Shown here piece by piece: positions 9,562-19,317 of a DNA stretch of 23,692 nucleotides; the first letter of the stretch is position 1; each line of letters opens with the position of its first letter. The translations under genes were made by a program, and so were the position numbers. Origin of the DNA: Bacteroidales bacterium (GTDB taxonomy: Bacteria; Bacteroidota; Bacteroidia; Bacteroidales; VadinHA17). Location of the stretch: the NCBI GenBank assembly GCA_030692905.1, contig JAUYBT010000009.1, positions 1 through 23,692 of the forward strand. The letters are read 5' to 3'. Under the pieces are notes generated by a model. It did not search any database. It was not told the DNA's origin and saw only the letters and a program-made list of their open reading frames with translations.

Positions 9562-10693
9562 ATGAAAAATTTAAATAAGCTTATTGTTCTCTTATGTATT
9601 GTTGCAGCTTCGGGATGCACCAGGCAAAAAGAACCGGTTGATTATGTTGATCCTTTTGTGGGAACTTCCGGTAACCGTTGGATGCTTTTCCCCGGACCAT
9701 GTATGCCTTTTGGGATGGTAAAATTAAGTCCGGACAATACCGACGATTACAGGATGGATGCTGGCTACGAATATAAAAATAATAGTGTTACCGGGTTCAG
9801 TCATGTCAATGAATGGAAGATGAATAGTTTTTTAACTATGCCGGCAACGGGGGAAATAAAGATATTGCCAGGCAAAAAAGACGATCCTCCTGGTACAGGA
9901 TACCGCTCAAGAATTAACCATGATACCGAACAGGCTTCTCCGGGATATTATTCCGTTTTATTAGAAGATTATGGAATAAAAGCAGAATTAACGGCAACTA
10001 CACGTGGAGGATTTCAACGGTATACTTTTCCTAAAAAAGTAAACGGGCATATACTTTTCGACCTGCAGGTTCCGGAAGAAGATAGAATGAAAATAATCGA
10101 AGCTTCTATAAAGAAAGTTAGTGATACAGAAATTGAAGGGTATGTGAGACGTATTGGTGGTGGGAGACGTCCCTGGAATGAATATATCCTCCATTTTGTT
10201 GCCCGATTCAATCGTCCTTTTGAATCGATGGGTGGATGGCAGGGAACAGATATTTTGAATGAAACGGATGAAGTTCGCGTAACTGAAAACTCGGATATCG
10301 GGGCATTCCTGAAATTTAAGTTAGGTAAAGATCCAGTAGTTTTAATCAAAACAGGTATTTCATACGTGAGTACAAAGCAGGCAAGGTTGAATATGGAGAC
10401 AGAGATGGATAAGTATAAGTGGAATTTTGATGCTGTTCATAAAAATGCAAGAGATACATGGAATAATCTGTTGGGAAAAATAAAAGTGGAAGGAAGGTCG
10501 GAGACCGACAAAGTGAAATTTTATACCAACCTGTACCATTCTTATAGTGCCCGCACAATTTATAGCGATGTAAACGGGAAATGAGTGAAGTCGTTACTCG
10601 AGATCTATGATAAGGGTGGATGGCTGCCAAAAGGAAAAGATTTAAATTTAAAGAAATGCTTAATCGTGTTGAAAATAATTGATGTTTTACTAT
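9562..10693 (+). pseudogene. Broken GH92 alpha-mannosidase-like gene (N-terminal domain plus remnant)
   Basis: The intact start gives a lipoprotein signal (lipobox A-S-G-C, Cys19) followed by the GH92 N-terminal domain: VDYVDPFVGTSGN, PGPCMPFGMVKLSPDNTDD, GYEYKNNSVTGFSHVNEW. The open frame ends at a TGA (10582-10584) right after YTNLYHSYSARTIYSDVNGK. In the same frame after the TGA the sequence continues VKSLLEIYDKGGWLPKG, which is a later GH92 segment. Compared with the intact GH92 downstream (DVNG then 46 residues then VSLVKMCEHGGVLPRWPSG), about 45 codons are missing at this point. Homology then stops near 10640 and the rest of the catalytic domain, including the acid and base residues, is absent. 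The frame finally ends at 10695. An in-frame TTG at 9556 is a less likely start. Such a product could not be an active mannosidase. Confidence 0.85.
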
Positions 10694-10705
10694 AAGAGAA
10701 AATCT

Positions 10706-11974
10706 ATGAAAAGAGCATGTGTATTTTTTATACTGATGTGTTTAATTACAGCGATACCTGTTCTTGCTGAACCATTTAAAGCAGGTGTTGCTATTCGAAA
10801 AATTACGCCTGATCCTTTGATCCCGGTATCGGGTGGAGTTGGAATCCCCAGTCCGGTAACTATGAAGAAAGGCGATCTCTTCATACGCGCACTTGTATTG
10901 GAGAAGGGTGATGTTCGTGTCGCAATTGTTGGCATTGATAATCTGGGGTGGCCGGCTGCATTAGGAGATAAAACCCGTAAATTAGTCAATGGTATTCCTC
11001 CTGGAAACATCATAATCGGTGCAACACACACTCACAGTGCCCCGGATGCATATGGTTTTACAGATGAAAATGGGAATATGGGTGCCAATATGAAATACCT
11101 GGAATGGTGTGTACAGCAAATGGCTGATGCGATAAATGAAGCTATTGAGCACCTGGAACCCGCTGAACTTAAAACTGCAGTTGGAGAAGCAAAAGGGAAA
11201 ATAGCTTACAATTATTACGCAGATAAACTTTACGATCCTCGCTGTGGTGTTATCCAGACTATAGCAAAAACCGGAAAAAACAAAGGCAAACCAATAGCAA
11301 CTTTGGTCAACTATGCCATTCATCCCGAGGTGATAGGTCCCGAACAAGGCATACTGTCTCCCGATCTTTGTGGCCCTTTGTATGATCGTGTCGAAAAGAT
11401 GGGGGGAGGTGTTGCTATTTTCATGGGTAGCACCCAAGGTGGAATGGTGACAGCAGACATACGAAAGGAAGGAGGAGGTGAGGAAAAAACATGGGAGGAA
11501 TGTATCCGGATCGGAGAACTACTGGCCGATGAAGCTTTACGAATAATCAATGAAGTCAAAGTTCAGGAAAACCCAGGTCTTTATTGTGCTGCAAAAACCA
11601 TTCAATTCCCAATAGAATCTGAAATGATGCGATTAATTTTAAAAAATTCTCCTTTATATTATAAGGTAGATGATAATTATAATGTTACTACTCAAGTGAA
11701 TTTAGTGAACATTGGCACTGCTCAGATTTTAACCGTTCCCGGAGAAGCTTTACCCAATATTGGCTACTATATCAAGAGAAACATGAACAGCAATCAGCCA
11801 TTTCTTTTTGGAAATACAAATGATGCTTTTGCTTATATGCTGACAAAAGTAGATTTTAACAGCTTTACACGATATAATTATGTAAGTCGGACCAGTTTGG
11901 GTGAAATGACCGGAGAGATATTCATTGAGGAAGCCCTGAAAATGGTGAAATCACATCCAAAACCAGATAAATAA
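10706..11974 (+). CDS. Neutral/alkaline non-lysosomal ceramidase-family secreted hydrolase
   Basis: This 422-residue protein has a signal peptide (cleavage probably after VLA, residue 21). It carries the zinc-site motifs of the neutral ceramidase family: ATHTHSAPD (His108, His110), NYAIHPEVIG (His206) and PGEALPNIG (Glu347). It is shorter than classical ceramidases (around 650-750 residues) because it lacks their C-terminal immunoglobulin-like domain, as do many short bacterial homologues in glycan-use loci. In the family the zinc centre hydrolyses an amide bond; whether the short form acts on ceramide, another N-acyl compound or an ester is not known. The ATG at 10706 is preferred over the one at 10682, which would put a basic tail before the signal peptide. 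It lies just after the decayed GH92 and 5 bases before the GH92-DUF3089 gene, so it is operon-linked. Confidence 0.82.
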   Translation: MKRACVFFILMCLITAIPVLAEPFKAGVAIRKITPDPLIPVSGGVGIPSPVTMKKGDLFIRALVLEKGDVRVAIVGIDNLGWPAALGDKTRKLVNGIPPGNIIIGATHTHSAPDAYGFTDENGNMGANMKYLEWCVQQMADAINEAIEHLEPAELKTAVGEAKGKIAYNYYADKLYDPRCGVIQTIAKTGKNKGKPIATLVNYAIHPEVIGPEQGILSPDLCGPLYDRVEKMGGGVAIFMGSTQGGMVTADIRKEGGGEEKTWEECIRIGELLADEALRIINEVKVQENPGLYCAAKTIQFPIESEMMRLILKNSPLYYKVDDNYNVTTQVNLVNIGTAQILTVPGEALPNIGYYIKRNMNSNQPFLFGNTNDAFAYMLTKVDFNSFTRYNYVSRTSLGEMTGEIFIEEALKMVKSHPKPDK

Positions 11975-11979
11975 TAAGC

Positions 11980-14900
11980 ATGAAACGAATGAAAATAATA
12001 TTAAGGTACCTGATATATGGGATTTTATCTCTGCTGTTAATCTCATTATTGGTGATTTTGGGCATTTTCATCAGGTATAAGAGTACTGTCGATGTAAAGC
12101 CGGGGCAGTTGCATGTTTCTGCCAAACCGGGGGAAATGGGACAATGGGTCAATCCTTTTATCGGCACTGGTGGTTTCCCAACTTATACCAGTGGTGACGA
12201 TATTCCGGGGGCAACGCTTCCTTTCGGGATGGTTCGGTTGAGCCCCGATACAGAATTCTTTCTTGGTTCCTATTTTGCCGAAGGAAAAACGATTAGTACT
12301 GCCGGATATTATTATGGCGATAACAAAATAATCGGATTCAGTCATACACGGTTGATAGGTACCGGAGCATATGAAGGAGGACACTTCAGAGTTGTTCCTG
12401 CCATCAGTGATAACGGGCTGAAGAATTATCGGAAAGGGCGATATAGTAAATTTTCTCATAAAGAAGAGGTCGCTTTTCCCGGCTATTATGCCGTGAAGAT
12501 TCCTAAACAGGGAATACTTGCCGAATTGACAGCGAGCGAACGTGTGGGCATGCACCGGTATACCTTTTCAATGGATGAAATACCGCATATTCTTATTGAT
12601 GTATCCAGTGCATTGGGATATGGTAAAACTACTGAGGGAGAGGTGCAAATTTATCCTGAACAACAGGAGGTTGTTGGTGCCATACGGACATTCGGATCAT
12701 TTGCCAGCCGATATGGGGGCATTAAGGTTTATTTTTCAGCCCGGTTTAGCCAGCCCTTCTCTGCTTTTAGTATATGGTCGGGCAACAATCTTTTCAATAA
12801 CCAAACATCTGCTGAAGGTGATCAAATCGGGGTTGATATAAGTTTTAATAAAGTCGGTTCCGGGCAAGTTGTGGAGCTTAAACTGGGTATCTCGTATGTA
12901 AGTATAGAAAACGCACGGGCCAATCTGGCTGAGGAAGCTGGTGATGTTAGTTTTGATGATATGCTGTCCAAAGCGAAACAGGCCTGGGAAGAGAAACTAT
13001 CTCTTATCAAAATAGAAAGGGGAAGCGATGAACAAAGGAAAATATTTTATACTGCCCTATACCATTCACTCCAAATGCCTACTCTCTTCAATGATGTGAA
13101 TGGCGATTACATGGGTTTTGACAAGAAGGCTCATAAAGCGACTGATTACCGGTATTTTACCGATCTGTCTTTGTGGGATACATTCCGTACCATACATCCG
13201 CTCTTTACCTTAATTGCACCAAAAGACCAACGTGATATGATGGTATCGTTGGTGAAGATGTGCGAGCATGGAGGAGTCCTTCCAAGATGGCCTTCGGGAT
13301 ATGGCTACACCGGTTCCATGCTTGGGGCTTCTGCCGATATTGTGATTGCGGAATCTTATCTGAAAGGGATTCATGATTTTGATGTGGAAACTGCATATCA
13401 GGCAATGCGCAAAGCAGCTTTGGGTATTGATATTCCAAAGGAAGGTTTTAAGCCAAGAGGAGGTATGAGGGAATGTCTGAAATATCAATATTGTCCTGCT
13501 GATCTGATGGATAAAGCAGTCAGCAAAACACTTGAATATGCTTATGCCGACGATGCCATTGCAAAACTGGCAAAGGCGCTTGGGTACGAAGACGATGCAG
13601 AATTATTTACCGAACATTCTAAGTATTATCGTAATGTATGGAATCCGGAAACCCAATACTTCCAGGCGCGAAATGCTTCGGGCGAATTTGATAAAAAATT
13701 TAAACCGCTAAAATTAACTTACGCCGATCCTAATCATGAATATACTAACGCCTATGTTGAAGGTAGTGCCTTGCAATGGCGTTGGGCGGTATTTTTTGAT
13801 CCGGAAGGTTTCATTTCCTTATTTAAAGACAGGGAATATTTTGTGAATGAGCTTAATGATTTTTTTGCTCTTTCCAACCCGAGACGAGGAAACTGGAGTC
13901 CCGGTTCATATTACTGGCACGGGAATGAACCCGATCTGCATGCAGCGTATCTTTTCAACACGGCCGGCCGGCCGGATCTTACCCAGAAATGGGTGCGCTG
14001 GATTCTCGATAATAAATACGGCGAAGGATATGATGGCATTGATGGCGACGATGACGCAGGAACATTGTCGTCATGGTTTGTATTCAGCTCTCTGGGATTT
14101 TATCCGGTGGCCGGATCTGACCTATATCAGATTGGTGCTCCTCTTTTCAAAAAGGCTGAAATTAAAATCGGGGACAAGCTTCTCACAATTGTAGCGGATA
14201 ATTATTCTCCTGAAAATAAATATGTTCGTAAGGTGTGGTTAAATGGTGTCCTTCTCGATCGTTTTTGGTTTAAGCATGCTGAAATTGCACAAGGTGGTAT
14301 ATTACGTTTTGAGATGAGTGATATGCCCTTCGACCGCAATACACTGAAAAAATCGGATTCGGAACCTGATTACAGTAATCTCAGTAATTGGGCAGCATCA
14401 CCTTTTAAAGAAGATACCAGCGACAGCATTCCGGATTTTTTGAAAGAAGAGATCAGGGACCAACGTGCCGATGTTTTTTTTATCCATCCGACTTCCTATT
14501 ATTTAAAAGCTGAAAATGCTCCCTGGAATGCAGATCTAAGCGATACGGTAACCAACCAGGAGACCGATTCCAAATCGATACTGTTTCAGGCTACAGTGTT
14601 CAATGGCAGTTGCCGGGTTTTTGCACCACGTTACCGTCAGGCTAATATGAAAACCTTTTATGTTTTCGATACACCCATCGCCAAAGAGACTTTTAATCTT
14701 GCTTACAGCGATGTAAGGAAAGCTTTTCTTTATTTTCTGGAAAATTACAACGAAAACCGTCCCATCATTATCGCCTCCCACAGTCAGGGAAGCCTCCATG
14801 CCATCAGGTTATTGCAGGAATTTTTTGATGGGACACCTTTGCAAAAAAGGTTAGTTTGTGCCTATGTGGTTGGTTATCGGATAAAGAAGGACGCGTTCAA

Positions 14901-15294
14901 AAAAATTCCGGTGGGAGAAAACGCCGATCAGACCAGATGTTTTGTCGGATGGCGTAGCTATGCGAAAGGGGAGATCCCAAAAGGTGTTGTAGCTGATAAC
15001 GGAAATTCGGTTTGTGTCAACCCGTTGACCTGGACAACCTCTGAACAATGGGCATCGCCGGAGCTTCACCAGGGTGTAATGAATGGGTTTGAAACCATCG
15101 TCCCACATACTGCAGGTGCCGGGATTGAACCTTCTACTAAAATCCTGTGGGTTGATGCTCAAGGGATTATAGAAGAGAATGGGGAAAAAGTTAAGAACCT
15201 TCATATTTACGATTACAATCTTTTCTGGATGAATATCAGGCAAAATGTGAAACAACGCATCGATGCTTATTATAAAAACGTTGGTGAATTATGA
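11980..15294 (+). CDS. GH92 alpha-mannosidase-like enzyme fused to a DUF3089 alpha/beta-hydrolase
   Basis: This 1104-residue protein has an N-terminal membrane helix (residues 8-32, no lipobox) and so is probably anchored with its bulk in the periplasm. Residues 50-785 form a complete GH92 enzyme: VNPFIGTGG, PGATLPFGMVRLSPDT, ISYVSIENARANL, LWDTFRTIHPL, HGNEPDLHAAYLFN with general acid Glu650, and GDDDAGTLSSWFVFSSLGFYP. The latter's Asp690/Asp692 fit the D-x-D general base pair of characterised GH92 enzymes. From about residue 798 the chain continues as DUF3089: YSNLSNWAASP, ADVFFIHPTSYY, FAPRYRQANM and the nucleophile elbow SHSQG (Ser935), ending in YDYNLFWMNIRQNV. GH92 removes alpha-mannose in a calcium-dependent way; DUF3089 proteins are alpha/beta-hydrolase-like with unknown substrate. 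No stop or frame change lies between the parts. A dual glycosidase/esterase is the natural inference. Confidence 0.9.
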   Translation: MKRMKIILRYLIYGILSLLLISLLVILGIFIRYKSTVDVKPGQLHVSAKPGEMGQWVNPFIGTGGFPTYTSGDDIPGATLPFGMVRLSPDTEFFLGSYFAEGKTISTAGYYYGDNKIIGFSHTRLIGTGAYEGGHFRVVPAISDNGLKNYRKGRYSKFSHKEEVAFPGYYAVKIPKQGILAELTASERVGMHRYTFSMDEIPHILIDVSSALGYGKTTEGEVQIYPEQQEVVGAIRTFGSFASRYGGIKVYFSARFSQPFSAFSIWSGNNLFNNQTSAEGDQIGVDISFNKVGSGQVVELKLGISYVSIENARANLAEEAGDVSFDDMLSKAKQAWEEKLSLIKIERGSDEQRKIFYTALYHSLQMPTLFNDVNGDYMGFDKKAHKATDYRYFTDLSLWDTFRTIHPLFTLIAPKDQRDMMVSLVKMCEHGGVLPRWPSGYGYTGSMLGASADIVIAESYLKGIHDFDVETAYQAMRKAALGIDIPKEGFKPRGGMRECLKYQYCPADLMDKAVSKTLEYAYADDAIAKLAKALGYEDDAELFTEHSKYYRNVWNPETQYFQARNASGEFDKKFKPLKLTYADPNHEYTNAYVEGSALQWRWAVFFDPEGFISLFKDREYFVNELNDFFALSNPRRGNWSPGSYYWHGNEPDLHAAYLFNTAGRPDLTQKWVRWILDNKYGEGYDGIDGDDDAGTLSSWFVFSSLGFYPVAGSDLYQIGAPLFKKAEIKIGDKLLTIVADNYSPENKYVRKVWLNGVLLDRFWFKHAEIAQGGILRFEMSDMPFDRNTLKKSDSEPDYSNLSNWAASPFKEDTSDSIPDFLKEEIRDQRADVFFIHPTSYYLKAENAPWNADLSDTVTNQETDSKSILFQATVFNGSCRVFAPRYRQANMKTFYVFDTPIAKETFNLAYSDVRKAFLYFLENYNENRPIIIASHSQGSLHAIRLLQEFFDGTPLQKRLVCAYVVGYRIKKDAFKKIPVGENADQTRCFVGWRSYAKGEIPKGVVADNGNSVCVNPLTWTTSEQWASPELHQGVMNGFETIVPHTAGAGIEPSTKILWVDAQGIIEENGEKVKNLHIYDYNLFWMNIRQNVKQRIDAYYKNVGEL

Positions 15295-15369
15295 TGTAAA
15301 TATATGGATATCAGTAATATTGCTGAAAGATAAAATGGTTAAACCTTATAAAATCCAGCCTCTAAATGA

Positions 15370-15478
15370 ATGAAACTATTTAAAATACTTCCAGTCAGGT
15401 GCTAAAAAATTTAATATCATGAGTTGGGAGGGTCCAGGAATTGAGCGTCAGGAAATACCTGCCACTGCATAGTTTCAT
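15370..15478. repeat. 109-bp segment bounded by perfect 10-bp inverted repeats in the convergent intergenic region
   Basis: ATGAAACTAT at 15370-15379 is the exact reverse complement of ATAGTTTCAT at 15469-15478. The segment between them has no gene. It lies between the stop of the GH92-DUF3089 gene and the 3' end of the broken minus-strand gene. A small internal hairpin, CAGG-AAATA-CCTG, lies at about 15450-15462 and could be a weak terminator for either side. No target-site duplication is evident, so a miniature transposable element is only one possible reading; chance is another. The remaining bases of 15295-15486 show nothing else I can assign. Confidence 0.3.
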
Positions 15479-15486
15479 CTTGAAAA

Positions 15487-17863
15487 TTAATGTTTTTTTA
15501 TCAACCATATTTCATTTACAACGGTTATTGATTCCGGTATATCCGGTGCAAATTCAATCTCAACACGTCCATCTTTTGTTATACTTGATGGTATATCATA
15601 TTCTAACTGTTGTATTTTATTCCTCTCAATTTCTATAGGTCCCCCAATTTCAATTCCGTCTGCAAGCACTCGTTGTCTTATTTTTCTTCTTGCTCACCAG
15701 CTTTCTTTCGGCAAAACATATGTTACCCGAATCTTGTATTCTGCTTTCTTATCCAATTCATTATAAGTATAGGTTACACCCTGCTCACCAACAAAGCTAT
15801 AATTAATAAGTACTTGAGATGGTTTTAATCCAGGACTAAATATTACATCCCAATAGTTACTTGTCCCAAATGTTAAATGCGGTTGTTCTGCATAGTTTCC
15901 CCCATTATCGTAATAACTACCATCACCGGGATTTTCATAATTGGCAAGAGTTCCAACTTGTTGTTTCAATTCATTTATATCTTGCTCATCAATTAGTTTT
16001 TTAATATGATCTGAATACCATGTTACACCAACTAAATCCATCTCTACCATATTCAGCAGAGCAATAAAACGATAACCGGCAGATTCATTAAGTTCATCAT
16101 CCAATATTTTAGCCTCTTCACGTAAACGAATCATCTCTTGTGTTTCACTATTCTGCCCCAGTACATCCACGGAATCTGGGTGACATTTTTGCCCCGGCAC
16201 TTCGTACAAGGTTTAAATACTTCTCGTATCCTTCACCATTACCCAGAACCTGAGCTTTCATATTCTCTTCTAATAAAAGTGCTGCCTCCACCAATTCAGG
16301 AGCAGCTTCTGGGCCACAATACCAGCGGTAGTAATCATACAATATTTTCTCTGCTGTGAGATTTGGGTTCCAATGCAGCTGCAGCCAAACTGCTTTATTA
16401 ACATCATCAAATATTCCCTCAGCGTATGCGATTGTGCCGGTGGTGTAGCCTGCAGTTTTTCGAAAAATATCTTCCATTTGACGCGAGCGTATATTAAAAG
16501 TGCGGCGTTCATAAACTGCTGCCATTTCCGGGGCAACAACAGGTTGCTGATATTGTGAACTCACCCAATGGGAAATATCCGGGAATGAGGTTATTTCTAA
16601 TGTACGGGGGACTTGTTTTAACATTTCACGTATATAGCGCGACTCCCTTGCCATCCCAATATATTTTTCATAGTCATGGTTAATATGGCCGGTTAGATAA
16701 GGAGAAAGCTCATCAGCGCCTGGTGCATAGGCAACAGCATTTAACCATGGGTGCTGTTCTTTATTAAGATAATCCCAGAGCCAATTTTTTTCATCAGATC
16801 TTAATTGTTGAGTTGTGAGCCATATTTTGCCATCAGGGAAATATTTATGATAAATTTTTGCTATATCTTCAACTAAATCCACATACGTATTTACCCATGG
16901 AGTACATAGTTCACAATGACAACCAGCTTCATCTCCTGATACCAGTAATAGGACATCCAATGTCTTTGTTCGCTTAAACAGTTCCTCACGCCCTTTCAGC
17001 ATTACTTCACGTGCTTTCGGATTGCTGGGGCAGGCCAGCCAACGACCACGAAATCCTTCTTTCCAGTCATCTCTACTAATTCCGTTAGGTGCATATTGAC
17101 TCAAAAACATTATTCCACGATCATCCAGAACTTTTGATAAACCTACAAGTCCACCTTCTGCATAATTCTCATCTTCCTTCAATTGTTTTAGTGATAGTGT
17201 CCCACCACCAGCAAGAAGAATATTGTATCCAAATATTATTTGATCATCAATATAGTTATTCGCATCAAATTTTCTACTTGCTCCTGTACGTTCTGCTTGA
17301 TTTCGATCCATATGACCCATTTCTGATCCGCGGTACTCAAAAGCCGGTTTATCTATAATTTTCAAGTCTGGAATTTCAACAGTATTCGCTAAATATTTTG
17401 ACTCACGCATCAAACGGGTTAGTGCATAAATTGTGCCTCTCTCATCAACGCCTGAAGCAATAATCACTGGAAGTGTTCCGAGAGTGCCGCCTATTCCTTC
17501 TTTTATTGTTTTTATTACAAACCCCTCTGGCCCCGGGTAATCCCCTTGTGGGGGACGAACACCGCTAGTTACAAATGCTTGTTGAACCAAGCTATTGCGA
17601 GAAGGTTGTCCAAGAAGAATAGCTGCATTAAAATTCTTTAAAATGTTTTTCTTTAGTACTTCGCTCTCATCTATTCTTTCAACAGTTACATCACTTCGTT
17701 CCAGGACACGTTTGATAAAAGATGCAACTACGCTGCGTTCCGGTATACTGTTATCCTTACCTTCTATAATGACTATTTTAGTTGCATTAATCTGACCCTG
17801 AACATTTATAACAAAAAATGAAAGAAAACCGACCAGAATAGTTATGAATCGTATTTTATGCAT
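15487..17863 (-). pseudogene. Broken secreted glycoside-hydrolase-like gene (GH67-N/GH20b-like plus barrel), frameshift and in-frame TGA
   Basis: The gene opens with a signal peptide (cleavage probably after VQG) and an N-terminal domain of the type seen before GH20/GH67 barrels: KIVIIEGKDNS, GTLGTLPVIIASGVDERGTIYALTRLM. A barrel-like region follows: FEYRGSEMGHMDRN, FGYNILLAGGG, LLLVSGDEAGCHCELC with Glu312, and IAYAEGIFDDVNKAVWLQL. It resembles the DUF4838/GH20-like families of Bacteroidota, but I cannot fix the exact one. The first frame runs to 16148. The next part is in another frame (16209 down to 15694), so a one-base indel lies at about 16148-16217. That second frame ends in TGA (15694-15696) and continues in the same frame with RRKIRQRVLADGIEIGG to a TAA at 15487. 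CGA to TGA is one simple origin. Joined, it would encode about 790 residues. Assembly error could explain the frameshift but less easily both lesions. Confidence 0.78.
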
Positions 17864-17901
17864 TTTATTTTACCTCCTGTTTTATTATGAATGTTATTAT
17901 T

Positions 17902-19254
17902 TCACTTGTCACCTTCCATAATCCATGCCTCATTGATATGGGCATATTTTATCGTTTCTCTTGGCTGCTCCCCGCGGTTCATGTAATGATAACTGTAGAT
18001 AACATGCAATGAGCCATCTTCTCCCTGAATTATTGAAGGGTAGGAGCCTTCCACCATGATAGTGTCAGTTCGGGTTTCTACTTCGAGATGCCGGGTAATA
18101 TCCCAACTCTGACCCTCGCTAGTAGAAATAGAAATTGCCAGGCTTTGACGTCCGCGGTTAATTATACCATCATTATATGCCATTACCCACAAGCCATTGG
18201 CCAGTGTTACTACATCTGCTCCCGATCCCGGGTTAGGAAGTTCGGAATCTTTTACCATGCTCCAGCTCATCCCTTTATCTTTTGAGACACTGATATGCAT
18301 AAGATTAGGTGGCGGACCGCCATCCCGCATATAGGCAACCAGGGTGCCGTCTTTTTTAATAGCAATACTCGGCTGTATGGGGCCTGCACCTACTAGAGGC
18401 TCACTGAATTGCCAGGTCATACCGTAGTTGTCAGTAATGGCCATCAGCGAAAAACCAAAACCATCAGAGTACAGCGGAAGAATTAAACGGTCACCGACAA
18501 AAACAGCTTTATTCTTGGTTTGCCAACCCATGCGTTGAAAATAAGCATAACCTGCGCCATCCCGCATCATGTCCTCACCCCGGGCTTTAGAAAGCATATT
18601 ATCGCCCCCTCTCTTCCAACGCTCCAATTGTTTTTCTGAAGCACCTTGTTCAGCAAGGTAACCGGCATACTCTTCAACCTTCCTTTCCACAGACTTAACA
18701 AATCGATCGTTAGGTAAAATACCACGCTCAGCAGGATCGCCCGGTTTTACATGTATGACATCATTCCACGACCACTCCGGAGGGCCGTCATCCTGCATGT
18801 AATTTTCACTGATCCGGTATTTAAGAATTGATGTTGACCATTGGTTTGCGATCACCGTGTACCATGTGAGCCAGAGCTTTCCCCGGGGATCGATAAACAT
18901 CGCCGGGTTAATATCCGGAAAATCCGGTACATCAGCCATTACAAACGGTTCACTCCATGTATCTTTTCCCTTTATTAATCTTGCGCCAATTATACAAACA
19001 TCATCGGCCCAGCGTTCACCGGAACCCTGAAACCAGGCAGCCAAAAGATCGCCATTGGACAATTCGACAATGGTTGCCCCGTGCACATGTTCTGTTACAA
19101 GAGGAAAAATCTCCTGTGTTTTGCAAATGGATTTTTCGCTATGAGCAGGAGCGGATCTTTTTCCAGTAGTATTGCATGATGTAATTAAGATTGCCGTAGC
19201 CGCTAAGTAGAATAGGGCAGATTTAAAAACGTTGGTAAGATGTTGACTAATCAT
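17902..19254 (-). CDS. BNR/Asp-box sialidase-superfamily lipoprotein
   Basis: This is a 450-residue six-bladed beta-propeller-type protein with a lipoprotein signal (lipobox I-T-S-C, Cys27). Its opening blade has ATIVELSNGDLLAAWFQGSGE, typical of the BNR_2 group annotated as exo-alpha-sialidase-like. Three Asp-box-like motifs are visible: TDNYGMTW, SKDKGMSW and STSEGQSW, and late in the chain EGSYPSIIQGEDGSLHVIYSYH. Many proteins of this group in Bacteroidota loci are not proven sialidases; some act on rhamnose, glucuronate or other sugars, so the substrate is left open. A charged insertion of about 70 residues (GDPAERGILPNDRF to GEDMMRDGAG) interrupts the propeller. It sits 38 bases upstream of the broken glycoside-hydrolase-like gene and 37 bases or more downstream of the PHP gene, all on the minus strand, so an operon is likely. 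Confidence 0.82.
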   Translation of the reverse strand: MISQHLTNVFKSALFYLAATAILITSCNTTGKRSAPAHSEKSICKTQEIFPLVTEHVHGATIVELSNGDLLAAWFQGSGERWADDVCIIGARLIKGKDTWSEPFVMADVPDFPDINPAMFIDPRGKLWLTWYTVIANQWSTSILKYRISENYMQDDGPPEWSWNDVIHVKPGDPAERGILPNDRFVKSVERKVEEYAGYLAEQGASEKQLERWKRGGDNMLSKARGEDMMRDGAGYAYFQRMGWQTKNKAVFVGDRLILPLYSDGFGFSLMAITDNYGMTWQFSEPLVGAGPIQPSIAIKKDGTLVAYMRDGGPPPNLMHISVSKDKGMSWSMVKDSELPNPGSGADVVTLANGLWVMAYNDGIINRGRQSLAISISTSEGQSWDITRHLEVETRTDTIMVEGSYPSIIQGEDGSLHVIYSYHYMNRGEQPRETIKYAHINEAWIMEGDK

Positions 19255-19317
19255 TTTCTCTTTTTTTATTAGAATTTGGATTAAATATATTCATCAAATT
19301 TCATAAATTATTAATAA

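Noticed and set aside
9562..15294. The broken and intact GH92 genes as a recent tandem duplication.
   Set aside because: Their N-terminal sequences differ clearly (lipoprotein with GNRWMLFPGPCMPFG versus membrane-anchored with GGFPTYTSGDDIPGATLPFG), so they are distinct GH92 subgroups.
10582..15696. Two in-frame TGA codons with homologous sequence continuing after them suggested TGA recoding.
   Set aside because: Several intact genes here end in TGA (stops at 2980-2982, 15292-15294 and 23619-23621), and both affected genes carry additional lesions (deletions, frameshift), so decay explains them better.
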